Made by a program: the position numbers and the translations under genes. Shown here one piece after another: positions 40,422 to 48,665 of a stretch of DNA of 64,000 nucleotides. The stretch comes from Gordonia lacunae (lineage in GTDB: Bacteria > Actinomycetota > Actinomycetes > Mycobacteriales > Mycobacteriaceae): the NCBI RefSeq assembly GCF_002149015.1, contig NZ_NGFO01000016.1, positions 62,001 to 126,000 of the forward strand, in the 5' to 3' direction. The notes under the pieces were generated by a model. That model was not told the origin of the DNA. It did no database searches and saw only the letters and a program-made list of their open reading frames with translations. Within the stretch, counting starts at the first letter, position 1. Each line of letters starts with the position of its first letter.

Positions 40422-40517
40422 CTGACCGCAGACCCGGAGATGTGGGTCACATCCCGCCCGCGCCCGCCCGCTTCTCACGCGGCTTCTTCCGGCGCATCCG
40501 CTGACGAAAGGAAACCC

Positions 40518-43500
40518 ATGTTCGAGAAGGTGCTGGTCGCGAACAGAGGCGAGATCGCGGTCCGGGCATTTCGTGCCGCGGTCGAGCTCGGCGCGAGTAC
40601 GGTCGCCGTCTACCCCCACGAGGACCGCAACTCCGTCCACCGGGCCAAGGCATTCGAATCCTATGAGATCGGCGAACGGGGGCATCCGGTCCGCGCGTAC
40701 CTCTCGGTCGACGAGATCGTCCGCGTCGCGGTGACGTCCGGAGCCGACGCGGTGTACCCCGGTTACGGCTTCCTCTCCGAGAATGCCGAGCTGGCCCGCG
40801 CGTGTGCGGCCCGGCAGATCACCTTCGTCGGCCCGTCCGCCGAGGTGCTCGAACTCGCCGGCGACAAGTCCCGGGCCGTTGCGGCCGCGGCCGCGGCCGG
40901 TTTGCCGGTATTGACCTCGTCGACACCGTCGAGTGATGTCGACGAGCTGCTGGACGCGGCCGACGACGTCGGTTTCCCTCTGTTCGTCAAGGCGGTCGCC
41001 GGTGGTGGTGGACGGGGCATGCGTCGCGTCGACGAACCGTCGCGGCTGCGCGGGGCGATAGAGGCGGCCTCGCGCGAGGCCACCACGGCTTTCGGTGACG
41101 GCACGGTCTTCCTGGAGCGGGCGGTGGTCGACGCCCGCCACATCGAGGTGCAGATCCTCGCCGATGCGACCGGCGAGGTCATCCACCTGTACGAGCGCGA
41201 CTGTTCGTTGCAGCGTCGTCACCAGAAGGTCGTCGAGGTGGCTCCCGCGCCCGCGCTCGACCCGGTGATCCGTGATCGAATCTGTTCGGATGCAGTGGCT
41301 TTCGCCCGGCATATCGGTTACACCTGTGCCGGGACGGTGGAGTTCCTGCTCGGTTCCGACGGGGGTCATGTGTTCATCGAGATGAACCCTCGCATCCAGG
41401 TGGAACACACGATCACCGAGGAGATCACCGACGTCGACCTCGTCGCGACCCAGATGCAGATCGCATCGGGTGTCACGCTGGAGGAGCTGGGGCTGACCCA
41501 GGATTCGATCGAGATCCGCGGTGCGGCAGTGCAATGCCGGATCACGACCGAGGACGTGACCGACGGCTTCCGGCCCGACACCGGGCGGATCACCGCCTAC
41601 CGCACGCCCGGTGGCTCCGGCGTCCGTCTGGACGGGAGCGTCGGGCTGGGGTCCGAGATCGGTTCCCACTTCGACTCGATGCTGGTGAAGCTGACCTGCC
41701 GCGGCCGCGACCTGGAGACCGCGCGGGCGCGCGCACGCCGTGCGATCGCCGAGTTCCGCGTGCGCGGCGTCGCCACCAACATCCCGTTCCTGCAAGCGGT
41801 TCTCGCCGATGACGACTTCGGCGCGTGGCGCGTCACGACCTCGTTCATCGAGTCGCGACCGGACCTGCTCGAGCAGCATGCCTCCGCCGACCGCGGTACG
41901 CGCATCCTGCGATACCTCGCCGACATCACCGTGAACCGGCCGCACGGCGAGCGGCCGTCGGCGGTGTATCCGGTCGACAAACTGCCGGATGTCGACCTCA
42001 CGTCGCTGCCGCCCGACGGATCCCGTGACCGGCTGCACGAGCTGGGCCCTGACGGTTTCGCCGCCGAGCTTCGCGCGTCGACGGCACTCGCGCTGACCGA
42101 CACCACCTTCCGCGACGCACATCAGTCGCTGCTGGCCACCCGCGTGCGCAGCCGGGATCTGGTGACCGTGGCACCGCACGTGGCGCGAATGACCCCGCAG
42201 CTGTGGTCGGTCGAGGCCTGGGGCGGCGCGACGTACGACGTCGCGCTGCGGTTCCTCAAGGAGGATCCGTGGGAGCGTCTCGCGGCCCTGCGCACGGCGA
42301 TGCCCAACGTCTGCCTGCAGATGTTGCTGCGCGGCAAGAACACCGTCGGCTACACGCCGTACCCGGCTGAGGTGAGTGACGCATTCGTTCGCGAGGCGGC
42401 GTCAACGGGGGTCGACATCTTCCGAATCTTCGACGCGCTGAACAACATCGACGCGATGCGACCGGCCATCGACGCGGTGCGGGAGACCGGGACGGCGGTG
42501 GCGGAGGTGGCCATGTCCTACACCGGCGACCTGTCCGATCCCGGCGAGACCCTGTACACCCTGGACTACTACCTGAGGCTGGCCGAACGGATCGTCGAGG
42601 CAGGCGCGCACGTGCTGGCGATCAAGGACATGGCGGGCCTGCTGCGCCCGGCCGCGGCGTCGACTCTGGTACGCGCTCTGCGATCGCGATTCGACCTCCC
42701 CGTGCACCTGCACACCCACGACACCGCCGGCGGGCAGCTGGCGACCTACCTCGCCGCCTGGGAGGCCGGGGTGGACGCGGTGGACGGGGCGAGCGCGCCG
42801 CTGGCCGGCACGACCAGTCAGCCGCCGTTGTCGGCCATCGTCGCCGCGACGGCGAACACCGACCGCGACACCGGGATCGACCTCGCGGCCTGCTGCGCAC
42901 TCGAGCCCTACTGGGAGGCGGTGCGGGCGGCGTACGCACCGTTCGACACGGGTCTGCCGGCGCCCACCGGCCGCGTCTACGCGCACGAGATCCCGGGCGG
43001 CCAGCTGTCCAACCTGCGGCAGCAGGCCCTGTCACTGGGATTGGCGGACCGGTTCGAGGACATCGAGGCGGCGTACGCGGGCGCCGACACCGTGCTCGGC
43101 CGGCTGATCAAGGTGACGCCGTCGTCGAAGGTCGTCGGCGACCTGGCACTGGCGCTCGTCGGGGCCGGTGCGAGCGCCACCGACTTCGCCGACGATCCGA
43201 CCGCCTACGACATCCCCGACTCGGTGGTGGACTTCCTGCACGGCGACCTGGGCGAGCCGGCGGGCGGCTGGCCGGAGCCGCTCCGCACGCGCGCCCTCGA
43301 GGGCCGCACCGACCCCCGCCCGGTCGCGGCCCTGACCGAGAGTGACCGCGCGGCGCTCGCCGGCACGTCGTCGGAGCGCCGAGACGCGCTCAACCGGCTG
43401 CTCTTCCCCGGACCCGACCGCGAGTTCCGCGACCACCGCGAGACCTACGGCGACACGTCGCGGCTGTCCACCAACCAGTTCTTCTACGGTCTGCGGCAGG

Positions 43501-43907
43501 ACGAAGAGCATCGCGTGGAACTGGAGAAGGGGGTCGAGCTGCTCATCGGCCTCGAGGCGATCTCCGATCCCGACGACTCCGGGATGCGCAACGTGCTGTG
43601 CATCCTGAATGGTCAGTTGCGGCCGGTTCGGGTGCGCGATCGCTCGGTCGAGTCGACGACACGCACAGCGGAGAAGGCCGACCCCGCGGCGCCGGGACAA
43701 CTCGCCGCACCCTTCTCCGGTGTGGTGACGCTGTCGGTGAAGGAGGGCGACGAACTACGACGGGGTGAACCGGTCGGCACGATCGAGGCGATGAAGATGG
43801 AGGCCACGATCTCCGCGCCGCTCTCCGGGACCGTGCAGCGGGTGGCGGTGTCGGGGTCGACCGAAGTCGATGGTGGGGATCTCCTGCTCACCATCGCGAT
43901 GGACTGA
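40518..43907 (+). CDS. pyc: Pyruvate carboxylase
   Basis: A 1129-residue biotin enzyme that makes oxaloacetate from pyruvate, bicarbonate and ATP. It contains biotin carboxylase (about 1-450; KVLVANRGEIAVRAFRAAVELG, ATP-grasp KAVAGGGGRGMRRV, EMNPRIQVEHTITEEITDVDLV), the carboxyltransferase barrel (about 525-800; LTDTTFRDAHQSLLATRVR, CLQMLLRGKNTVGYTPYP, biotin-site HLHTHDTAGG) and a C-terminal biotinyl domain with Lys1093 in EAMKMEATI. Length and order match single-chain pyruvate carboxylase. ATG 40518 follows GAAAGGAAA; the frame stays open upstream without support. It has an island operator candidate, so it is probably an anaplerotic partner of this catabolic route rather than the sole housekeeping copy. 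Confidence 0.95.
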   Translation: MFEKVLVANRGEIAVRAFRAAVELGASTVAVYPHEDRNSVHRAKAFESYEIGERGHPVRAYLSVDEIVRVAVTSGADAVYPGYGFLSENAELARACAARQITFVGPSAEVLELAGDKSRAVAAAAAAGLPVLTSSTPSSDVDELLDAADDVGFPLFVKAVAGGGGRGMRRVDEPSRLRGAIEAASREATTAFGDGTVFLERAVVDARHIEVQILADATGEVIHLYERDCSLQRRHQKVVEVAPAPALDPVIRDRICSDAVAFARHIGYTCAGTVEFLLGSDGGHVFIEMNPRIQVEHTITEEITDVDLVATQMQIASGVTLEELGLTQDSIEIRGAAVQCRITTEDVTDGFRPDTGRITAYRTPGGSGVRLDGSVGLGSEIGSHFDSMLVKLTCRGRDLETARARARRAIAEFRVRGVATNIPFLQAVLADDDFGAWRVTTSFIESRPDLLEQHASADRGTRILRYLADITVNRPHGERPSAVYPVDKLPDVDLTSLPPDGSRDRLHELGPDGFAAELRASTALALTDTTFRDAHQSLLATRVRSRDLVTVAPHVARMTPQLWSVEAWGGATYDVALRFLKEDPWERLAALRTAMPNVCLQMLLRGKNTVGYTPYPAEVSDAFVREAASTGVDIFRIFDALNNIDAMRPAIDAVRETGTAVAEVAMSYTGDLSDPGETLYTLDYYLRLAERIVEAGAHVLAIKDMAGLLRPAAASTLVRALRSRFDLPVHLHTHDTAGGQLATYLAAWEAGVDAVDGASAPLAGTTSQPPLSAIVAATANTDRDTGIDLAACCALEPYWEAVRAAYAPFDTGLPAPTGRVYAHEIPGGQLSNLRQQALSLGLADRFEDIEAAYAGADTVLGRLIKVTPSSKVVGDLALALVGAGASATDFADDPTAYDIPDSVVDFLHGDLGEPAGGWPEPLRTRALEGRTDPRPVAALTESDRAALAGTSSERRDALNRLLFPGPDREFRDHRETYGDTSRLSTNQFFYGLRQDEEHRVELEKGVELLIGLEAISDPDDSGMRNVLCILNGQLRPVRVRDRSVESTTRTAEKADPAAPGQLAAPFSGVVTLSVKEGDELRRGEPVGTIEAMKMEATISAPLSGTVQRVAVSGSTEVDGGDLLLTIAMD

Positions 43908-43953
43908 CGCGGTTGGTCGGGTCCGCGCCCGAGTGGCGCGGACCCGACCGCGT
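43908..43953. terminator. Bidirectional terminator between pyc and the hydratase gene
   Basis: GGTCGGGTCCGCGCC (43915-43929) pairs perfectly with GGCGCGGACCCGACC (43935-43949) around CGAGT, and flanking ACGCGG/CCGCGT extends it past a small bulge. It fills the 45-base gap between the two convergent stop codons. Confidence 0.85.
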
Positions 43954-44726
43954 CACCTGCGCGCGAGGTCGGCGACCTGCGCCTCGACGGCGGTCTTGGA
44001 ATCGGGGTGTTCGGACAACCGCACGGTGAAGGACTGCTCGAGCTCGTAACCACGGCGGATGTCGAGATCCTCGCAGCCGTTGAGGGATTGCTTGGCGAGC
44101 ACGATGGCGTGCCTGCTCTTCTCCGCGATCGAGCGTGCGCGCGCGGTGGCGATCTCCAGGAGGTCGTCATGCGCGACGACCTCGATCGGCGCTCCCCACC
44201 GTTCCAGGGTCGAGGCGTCGACGGGCTCGGCGGTGAGGAACATGCGCCGCATCGCCTGCTGGGGCAGCATCCGGGCGGTGAAGCGACCACCGCCGAGGAC
44301 CCCGACGTTCATCTCCGGGAGCCCGAAGGTGGCGCGCTCGGACGCGACCACGAGGTCGGAGAGCGCGACTAGTCCGAATCCGCTCCCGAGGGCGGGTCCG
44401 TTGACCGCGGACACGACGGGGAGGTGACAGTCCCGCACGCTGAACAGCGCTCGTCGGGCCCGTCGCATCGCGATGTCTCCACTGACGGTGGACATGGTGC
44501 GGAACTCGTTGATGTCGTTGCCCGCGCTGAAGATGCGGCCGCGGCCGGTCAGCACGATCACCCGCACGTCCTGGTCGTCGGACAGCGCCTCGAACGTCGC
44601 GGCGATGTCCTCGTACATCTGCCCGTCGATGGCGTTGACCTTGCCCCGCGACAGTTCCACGAGTGCGACGCCCGGCTGGTGCATGCTGACCGAGAGGCTC
44701 CCGGACGCAGGGGACGTGGTCGTCAT
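43953..44726 (-). CDS. Enoyl-CoA hydratase/isomerase family protein
   Basis: A 257-residue crotonase-fold protein. The oxyanion-hole regions are IFSAGNDINEF and VNGPALGSGFGLVALSDLVVASERATFGLPEMNVGVLGGG. The Glu in FGLPEM is kept, but the first catalytic Glu of true hydratases (GGGCEL) is replaced in GSGFGLV, so isomerase, hydrolase or lyase chemistry on a CoA thioester is as likely as hydration. ATG 44726 is clear. It is a single gene divergent from a FadR-type regulator, which may control it. Confidence 0.87.
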   Translation of the reverse strand: MTTTSPASGSLSVSMHQPGVALVELSRGKVNAIDGQMYEDIAATFEALSDDQDVRVIVLTGRGRIFSAGNDINEFRTMSTVSGDIAMRRARRALFSVRDCHLPVVSAVNGPALGSGFGLVALSDLVVASERATFGLPEMNVGVLGGGRFTARMLPQQAMRRMFLTAEPVDASTLERWGAPIEVVAHDDLLEIATARARSIAEKSRHAIVLAKQSLNGCEDLDIRRGYELEQSFTVRLSEHPDSKTAVEAQVADLARR

Positions 44727-44815
44727 GGCTGCCTAACTGTCGTGGACTGCGCCGTGCGGCCGAGGCGGGCGCGGCGCGTGGGAACCGAACTGGTCTCACG
44801 GTAATCGAGCTCGAT

Positions 44816-44832
44816 AAATATGTACAGAGTTA
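44816..44832. promoter_or_regulatory. Shared motif TGTACAGAGTTA near the hydratase promoter
   Basis: ATATGTACAGAGTTATGG lies about 90 bases upstream of the hydratase start. ACATGTACAGAGATATTT occurs at 40336 upstream of the second phosphotransferase operon, and GTGAACAGAGTTCGG at 29528 upstream of the PPDK-like operon. It may be the site of the adjacent FadR-type regulator. Confidence 0.35.
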
Positions 44833-44963
44833 TGGCGGGTGGGTCGCGGGCGTCTCGCACCAGCCCGTTCGCCGACGACGCTTGCGGCCCCGATCGGAGT
44901 TCGACGGCAGGTCCGGGCGGGTAAGGTGTCGGCACCGACCGATCAGCCGAACACGGGAGCCGC

Positions 44964-45713
44964 ATGACCGTCGCCGACGAGCCCGCCACCCGGCAGCCGC
45001 GCGGGCAGAAGATGTCCGCGCGGGTGGCCAACATGGTCGCCGACCAGATCCTCGGCGGTGGCATCGTCGAGGGCCAGCGCCTGCCGACGGAGAAGGAGAT
45101 GGTCAGCGAGTTCGGCGTGGCTCGCACGACCGTCCGCGAGGCGCTGCGACTCCTCGAGAGTCGCGACCTCGTGACGATCAAGGCGGGGATCGGCGGCGGG
45201 CCCATAGCCAAACGGCCCGAGCTCGATTCGCTCGGCAACATCATGAAGTTGTTCCTGCAGATCAACGGCGCGAACATCAGCGATGTCATCGACGTCCGGC
45301 TGATGCTCGAGCCGATGGTCGCGCGGGCCGCCGCGCAGAACGTCACCGACGAACAGATCGAGTCGATGCAGGCGGCCCTCGACCGGATGCGCGATCACCC
45401 CGAGGACCACGCCAACTTCCAGGAGAACAACGCCGCGTTCCAGCGTGGGGTGTACGAGGCGGCGGGCAATCCCGCGCTGCGGGTGGTGATGGAGACGCTC
45501 TGGCTGCTCGTCCGTGACGCCGAACCCGTGGAACATCCCATCGCGACCCGGCTTGCGGCCTTCGAACTCCAGCAGGACATCCTCGACGCCATGCGCGCCC
45601 GGGATGTCGAGGCGACCGCGGCCGCGATGGACGTCTTCAACCAGGAGTCCGCGCGGTACTACCGGCGCCGGCTCCGCGACATCATCTCCCGACCCGTGCG
45701 GTGGCAGATCTGA
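44964..45713 (+). CDS. GntR-family (FadR/FCD-type) transcriptional regulator
   Basis: A 249-residue regulator. The N-terminal winged helix includes VADQILGGGIVEGQRLPTEKEMVSEFGVARTTVREALRLLESRDLVTIKAGIGGGPIA (about residues 25-82). The FCD ligand domain follows with DVRLMLEPMVARAAAQNVTDEQIESM, NNAAFQRGVYEAAGNPALRVVMETLW and HPIATRLAAFELQQDILDAMRARDVEAT, which include the Asp/His metal-ligand positions. Ligands are usually acyl-CoAs or organic acids. It is divergent from the hydratase gene and ends seven bases from the convergent wax-ester-synthase gene. It is a candidate regulator of part of the island. Confidence 0.9.
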   Translation: MTVADEPATRQPRGQKMSARVANMVADQILGGGIVEGQRLPTEKEMVSEFGVARTTVREALRLLESRDLVTIKAGIGGGPIAKRPELDSLGNIMKLFLQINGANISDVIDVRLMLEPMVARAAAQNVTDEQIESMQAALDRMRDHPEDHANFQENNAAFQRGVYEAAGNPALRVVMETLWLLVRDAEPVEHPIATRLAAFELQQDILDAMRARDVEATAAAMDVFNQESARYYRRRLRDIISRPVRWQI

Positions 45714-45720
45714 GGGTCGG

Positions 45721-47175
45721 TCACACCACCCGCCGCAGAACTCCCGGCTCCACCTCGTCGTCGGCGGCCAACGCGAGCACCTCGCCGAAACCGGCAACGA
45801 GGCAGTCCGCGAACAATTCGAGATCGGTGACCGCGGCACCGTCGGAATTGATTCCGAGACAGGCCGTTCCGTTATGGGTGATCATCGTCGCCATCATTGC
45901 GCAACCGGGCAGCGGACCGAAGGGGAACATCCGCTCGACCTTGGCGCCGGCCACATAGGTGTCCCACGGGATGCCCGGCACGTTGCTGGCCTGGAGGTCG
46001 TTCTGGCTGGTCGTTCCACTGAACTGCATGAGGACCGAGCCGGGGAGCCAGGCCATCACCGACCCGAGGGTGTTGAAGATGTCGACCGCCGGCTCGTGCC
46101 GGGCGACGCGGACCTGCTCGCGGATGGTGAGCACCCGCTCGAACGGGTCGGCGATCCCGACCGGCCCGGCCAGCCGCCCGACTGCGATGCGGTTTCCGCC
46201 GGCCGGGTCCTCCGGCCGGCGCACCGAGATGGGGATGGCCACGGGCATCGTCTCGATCGGGGTGCCCATCTTCTCGTGATAGAGGCGGAAGCCGCCGATG
46301 AGCCCGGCGAGGTAGACGTCGTTGATCGACGCACGGGTCGCCGTTGCGGCCGCCTTGAGGTCGGTGAACGGGACCTCGAACGCGCTGAAACGCCACGACA
46401 GACTCCGGTGTGCCAGCAGCGGAGAACCCGGCGGGCTGACCAGTCCGGCCACACGGGGCACCGAACGCCCATATCGCAGAACAGAACTCAGCGCAGTCCG
46501 GGGATGTACCAGGGCGCGCACACCGCGGAAGGTTGTGTCCAGACGGTGGGGGATCCGCCGGATCTCCTCACCCACCTGTCGGCGGAGCAGGTCGACGGGA
46601 GTGATGTTCACCGGGTCGGGGCTCGGCGGCTGGGGTTTACCCGGATTGTGTTCGCGGGTGGGCGAATGCAGTTGTGCGAGTCCGATGATCGCCCCCATGC
46701 CATCGGTGAGCGCGTGGTGGGCCTTGAGGAAATACGCCGCCTTCCCGTCGGGGAGTCCTTCGATCAGCGTGCCCTCCCACGGCGGCCGCGCGGCGTCGAG
46801 GGCGGTCATCGCGAGCTGTTCACAGGTGACGAGCAGCTCGCGCATGCTCCCGTTGCCGCCCAATCGGATTCGACGCAGATGATAGTGCAGGTCGAAGTCC
46901 GGGTCGACGGCCCAGCTGGGCGTTCCGGTGCCGAACGGCGAGTCGACGACGCGCTGCCGGAACCGCGGCGCCATCCGGCTCCCCCATTCGTGCGCGGCCA
47001 CGAGCCGGTCCCAGTCCGGGGCGCAGTCGTACACCTCGAGCATGCAGATGGTCCCGCGCATCCGCCGGTCGGTGTCGCCGCGCCACATGATGGTGTCCAC
47101 CGAGCTCATGTGTGGCTCGTTCGCCCAGTCCAGCGGGCGGTCGACGCCGTCGGTCAGGCCCGTCTCGTCGCTCAC
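45721..47175 (-). CDS. Wax ester synthase/diacylglycerol acyltransferase (WS/DGAT)
   Basis: A 484-residue acyltransferase that joins acyl-CoA to a fatty alcohol or diacylglycerol for storage lipid. The catalytic HHxxxDG is HHALTDGMG (His153, His154, Asp158). Other family blocks are PLDWANEPHMSSVDTIMWRGD, PSWAVDPDFDLHYHLRRI, SINDVYLAGLIGGFRLY and NVPGIPWDTYVAGAKVERMFPFGPL. GTG 47175 overlaps the upstream stop by GTGA. It is the third gene of an operon with plsB and HAD-plsC, the same order as I recall for Rv2484c-Rv2483c-Rv2482c of M. tuberculosis, so it probably acts at the end of a triacylglycerol route. Confidence 0.93.
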   Translation of the reverse strand: MSDETGLTDGVDRPLDWANEPHMSSVDTIMWRGDTDRRMRGTICMLEVYDCAPDWDRLVAAHEWGSRMAPRFRQRVVDSPFGTGTPSWAVDPDFDLHYHLRRIRLGGNGSMRELLVTCEQLAMTALDAARPPWEGTLIEGLPDGKAAYFLKAHHALTDGMGAIIGLAQLHSPTREHNPGKPQPPSPDPVNITPVDLLRRQVGEEIRRIPHRLDTTFRGVRALVHPRTALSSVLRYGRSVPRVAGLVSPPGSPLLAHRSLSWRFSAFEVPFTDLKAAATATRASINDVYLAGLIGGFRLYHEKMGTPIETMPVAIPISVRRPEDPAGGNRIAVGRLAGPVGIADPFERVLTIREQVRVARHEPAVDIFNTLGSVMAWLPGSVLMQFSGTTSQNDLQASNVPGIPWDTYVAGAKVERMFPFGPLPGCAMMATMITHNGTACLGINSDGAAVTDLELFADCLVAGFGEVLALAADDEVEPGVLRRVV

Positions 47176-48665
47176 AGTTGTCTCTCCTCGGGGACCTCGG
47201 CCGGTGGCCGGGCGTCGTCGTCGGCGAAGAAGTCCAGCGGCCAGTCGGCCAGGGCGCTGACGTACATCTGCCGCACTTCGTCGGCGCGGTCGCCGATCTC
47301 CTCGGGCGACCAGTCGCTGGTGTCCACCGGCGGCAGGACCATCACCTCGACGGTGCCCGGTCGGATGAGTTGCGCACCGCGCCACATCAACTCGCCGGTG
47401 TTGCGCAGAACCACCGGGACGATCGGCACACCTGCCTGCATGGCGATGTGGAAGGGGCCCTTCTTGAACCGGCCCACCCGTGGGGTGGGGGACCGGGTGC
47501 CCTCGGGGGCCACCACCAGCGACATCCCCTCGTCCCGGAGTGCTCGCACCGCCGGCGCCAGTTGCTCGATGGCGCGGCCCGGGTCGGCGCGATCGATGAA
47601 CACCAGGCCCGCCTGCTGCAGGATCGGTCCGACGACCGGCACCCGCTGCACTTCCTTCTTGGCCACGCCGGTCGCCTCGGACCGGACGAGGTTGATCATC
47701 ACCGGCAGATCGAGTTTCGACTGGTGGTTGAAGAGGAACACGCACGGACGAGCCGACGTGAGGTACTCGCCGCCTTCGAGGACCTGCACGTGGATGCCGG
47801 CCAGAGACAGCCCGACGTCGGTGCCGGTCGGCAGGGCCTCGACGAGTGCGGAGGGGTCGCGCCGGACCAGGCCCGTCGTGACGCCCACCGCGGCGGATGC
47901 CAGGAACGAACTGTAGAAGGCGCCGGTCCTGGCGAGCATCCCAAGCCGGTTGTACGTGGGGTTCTTCAGGTCGATGATCGGCCATCCGCGGGTTTCGGCC
48001 TCCGCCCGCAGGATTCGGCGTGGTGAGACGGCTGCGGGGTTGCCCACCGATTCGAGGTAGGGGATGTCCTCGTTGCCGTCGCTGTAGGCGAACGAGGCGG
48101 CGAGGTCGATGCCGTGCTCACGGGCAAGGGTGCGCACCGCGGCGGCCTTTCCCGGTCCCCACAGCGGCCGCCCCCGAATGTTGCCGGTGACCACCCCGTC
48201 GACGACCTCGACGTCGGTGGCGAGCGCGAAGTCGGCTTCGATCTCCCGCGCGATGGGCTCGATCTGGAAGCGGGTGGCCGACGAGGCGATGACGATGGTG
48301 TGCCCCATCTCCCGGTGCGCGCGCAGGATCTGCCACATCTGCGGCCGCAGCTTGGCCGCCGTCTCGTACTTGAAGAGGTGTTCGCCGAACTCGATCAGTT
48401 CGGCATATGTCTTGCCGGCAAAGGTCGGACGGGTGGCGTCGAGGACTTCCGCGTAGTCCTGTTCGGAGACGACGCCGCGTAACCCGATCAGCAGGAAGTC
48501 GGCGAGTTCGCCGAAGCCGAATTCCAGGCTGCGCAACCGTGCTCGCATGATGGCGGCTGCGGAGAACCCCTCGATCAGGGTCCCGTCGTAGTCGAAGAGC
48601 GCGGCGACCTTCTTGCCGGTGGGTGCCGACCGGATGGCCCGCATGCGGTCGGTGAAGGCACTCAC
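47172..48665 (-). CDS. plsC: HAD phosphatase / 1-acylglycerol-3-phosphate acyltransferase fusion
   Basis: A 497-residue bifunctional protein. The N-terminal SerB-like HAD domain has LFDYDGTLIEGFS (Asp25, Asp27), IASSATRFQIEP and YSDGNEDIPYLESVG. The C-terminal PlsC domain (from about residue 290) has VFLFNHQSKLDLPVM (HX4D), VFIDRADPGRA and VVAPEGTRSPTPRVGRFKKGPF. Together it can acylate lysophosphatidate and possibly remove the phosphate to give diacylglycerol, the substrate of the next gene product. GTG 48665 overlaps the plsB stop by GTGA. Confidence 0.93.
   Translation of the reverse strand: MSAFTDRMRAIRSAPTGKKVAALFDYDGTLIEGFSAAAIMRARLRSLEFGFGELADFLLIGLRGVVSEQDYAEVLDATRPTFAGKTYAELIEFGEHLFKYETAAKLRPQMWQILRAHREMGHTIVIASSATRFQIEPIAREIEADFALATDVEVVDGVVTGNIRGRPLWGPGKAAAVRTLAREHGIDLAASFAYSDGNEDIPYLESVGNPAAVSPRRILRAEAETRGWPIIDLKNPTYNRLGMLARTGAFYSSFLASAAVGVTTGLVRRDPSALVEALPTGTDVGLSLAGIHVQVLEGGEYLTSARPCVFLFNHQSKLDLPVMINLVRSEATGVAKKEVQRVPVVGPILQQAGLVFIDRADPGRAIEQLAPAVRALRDEGMSLVVAPEGTRSPTPRVGRFKKGPFHIAMQAGVPIVPVVLRNTGELMWRGAQLIRPGTVEVMVLPPVDTSDWSPEEIGDRADEVRQMYVSALADWPLDFFADDDARPPAEVPEERQL

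Noticed and set aside
40311-42179. 622-codon minus-strand frame opposite pyruvate carboxylase
   Set aside because: It is a shadow of the carboxylase codons; no start signal or domain.
45514-47916. 800-codon plus-strand frame opposite the acyltransferase operon
   Set aside because: It opposes two clear acyltransferase genes with catalytic motifs; the translation is low-complexity Arg/Asp/Gly.
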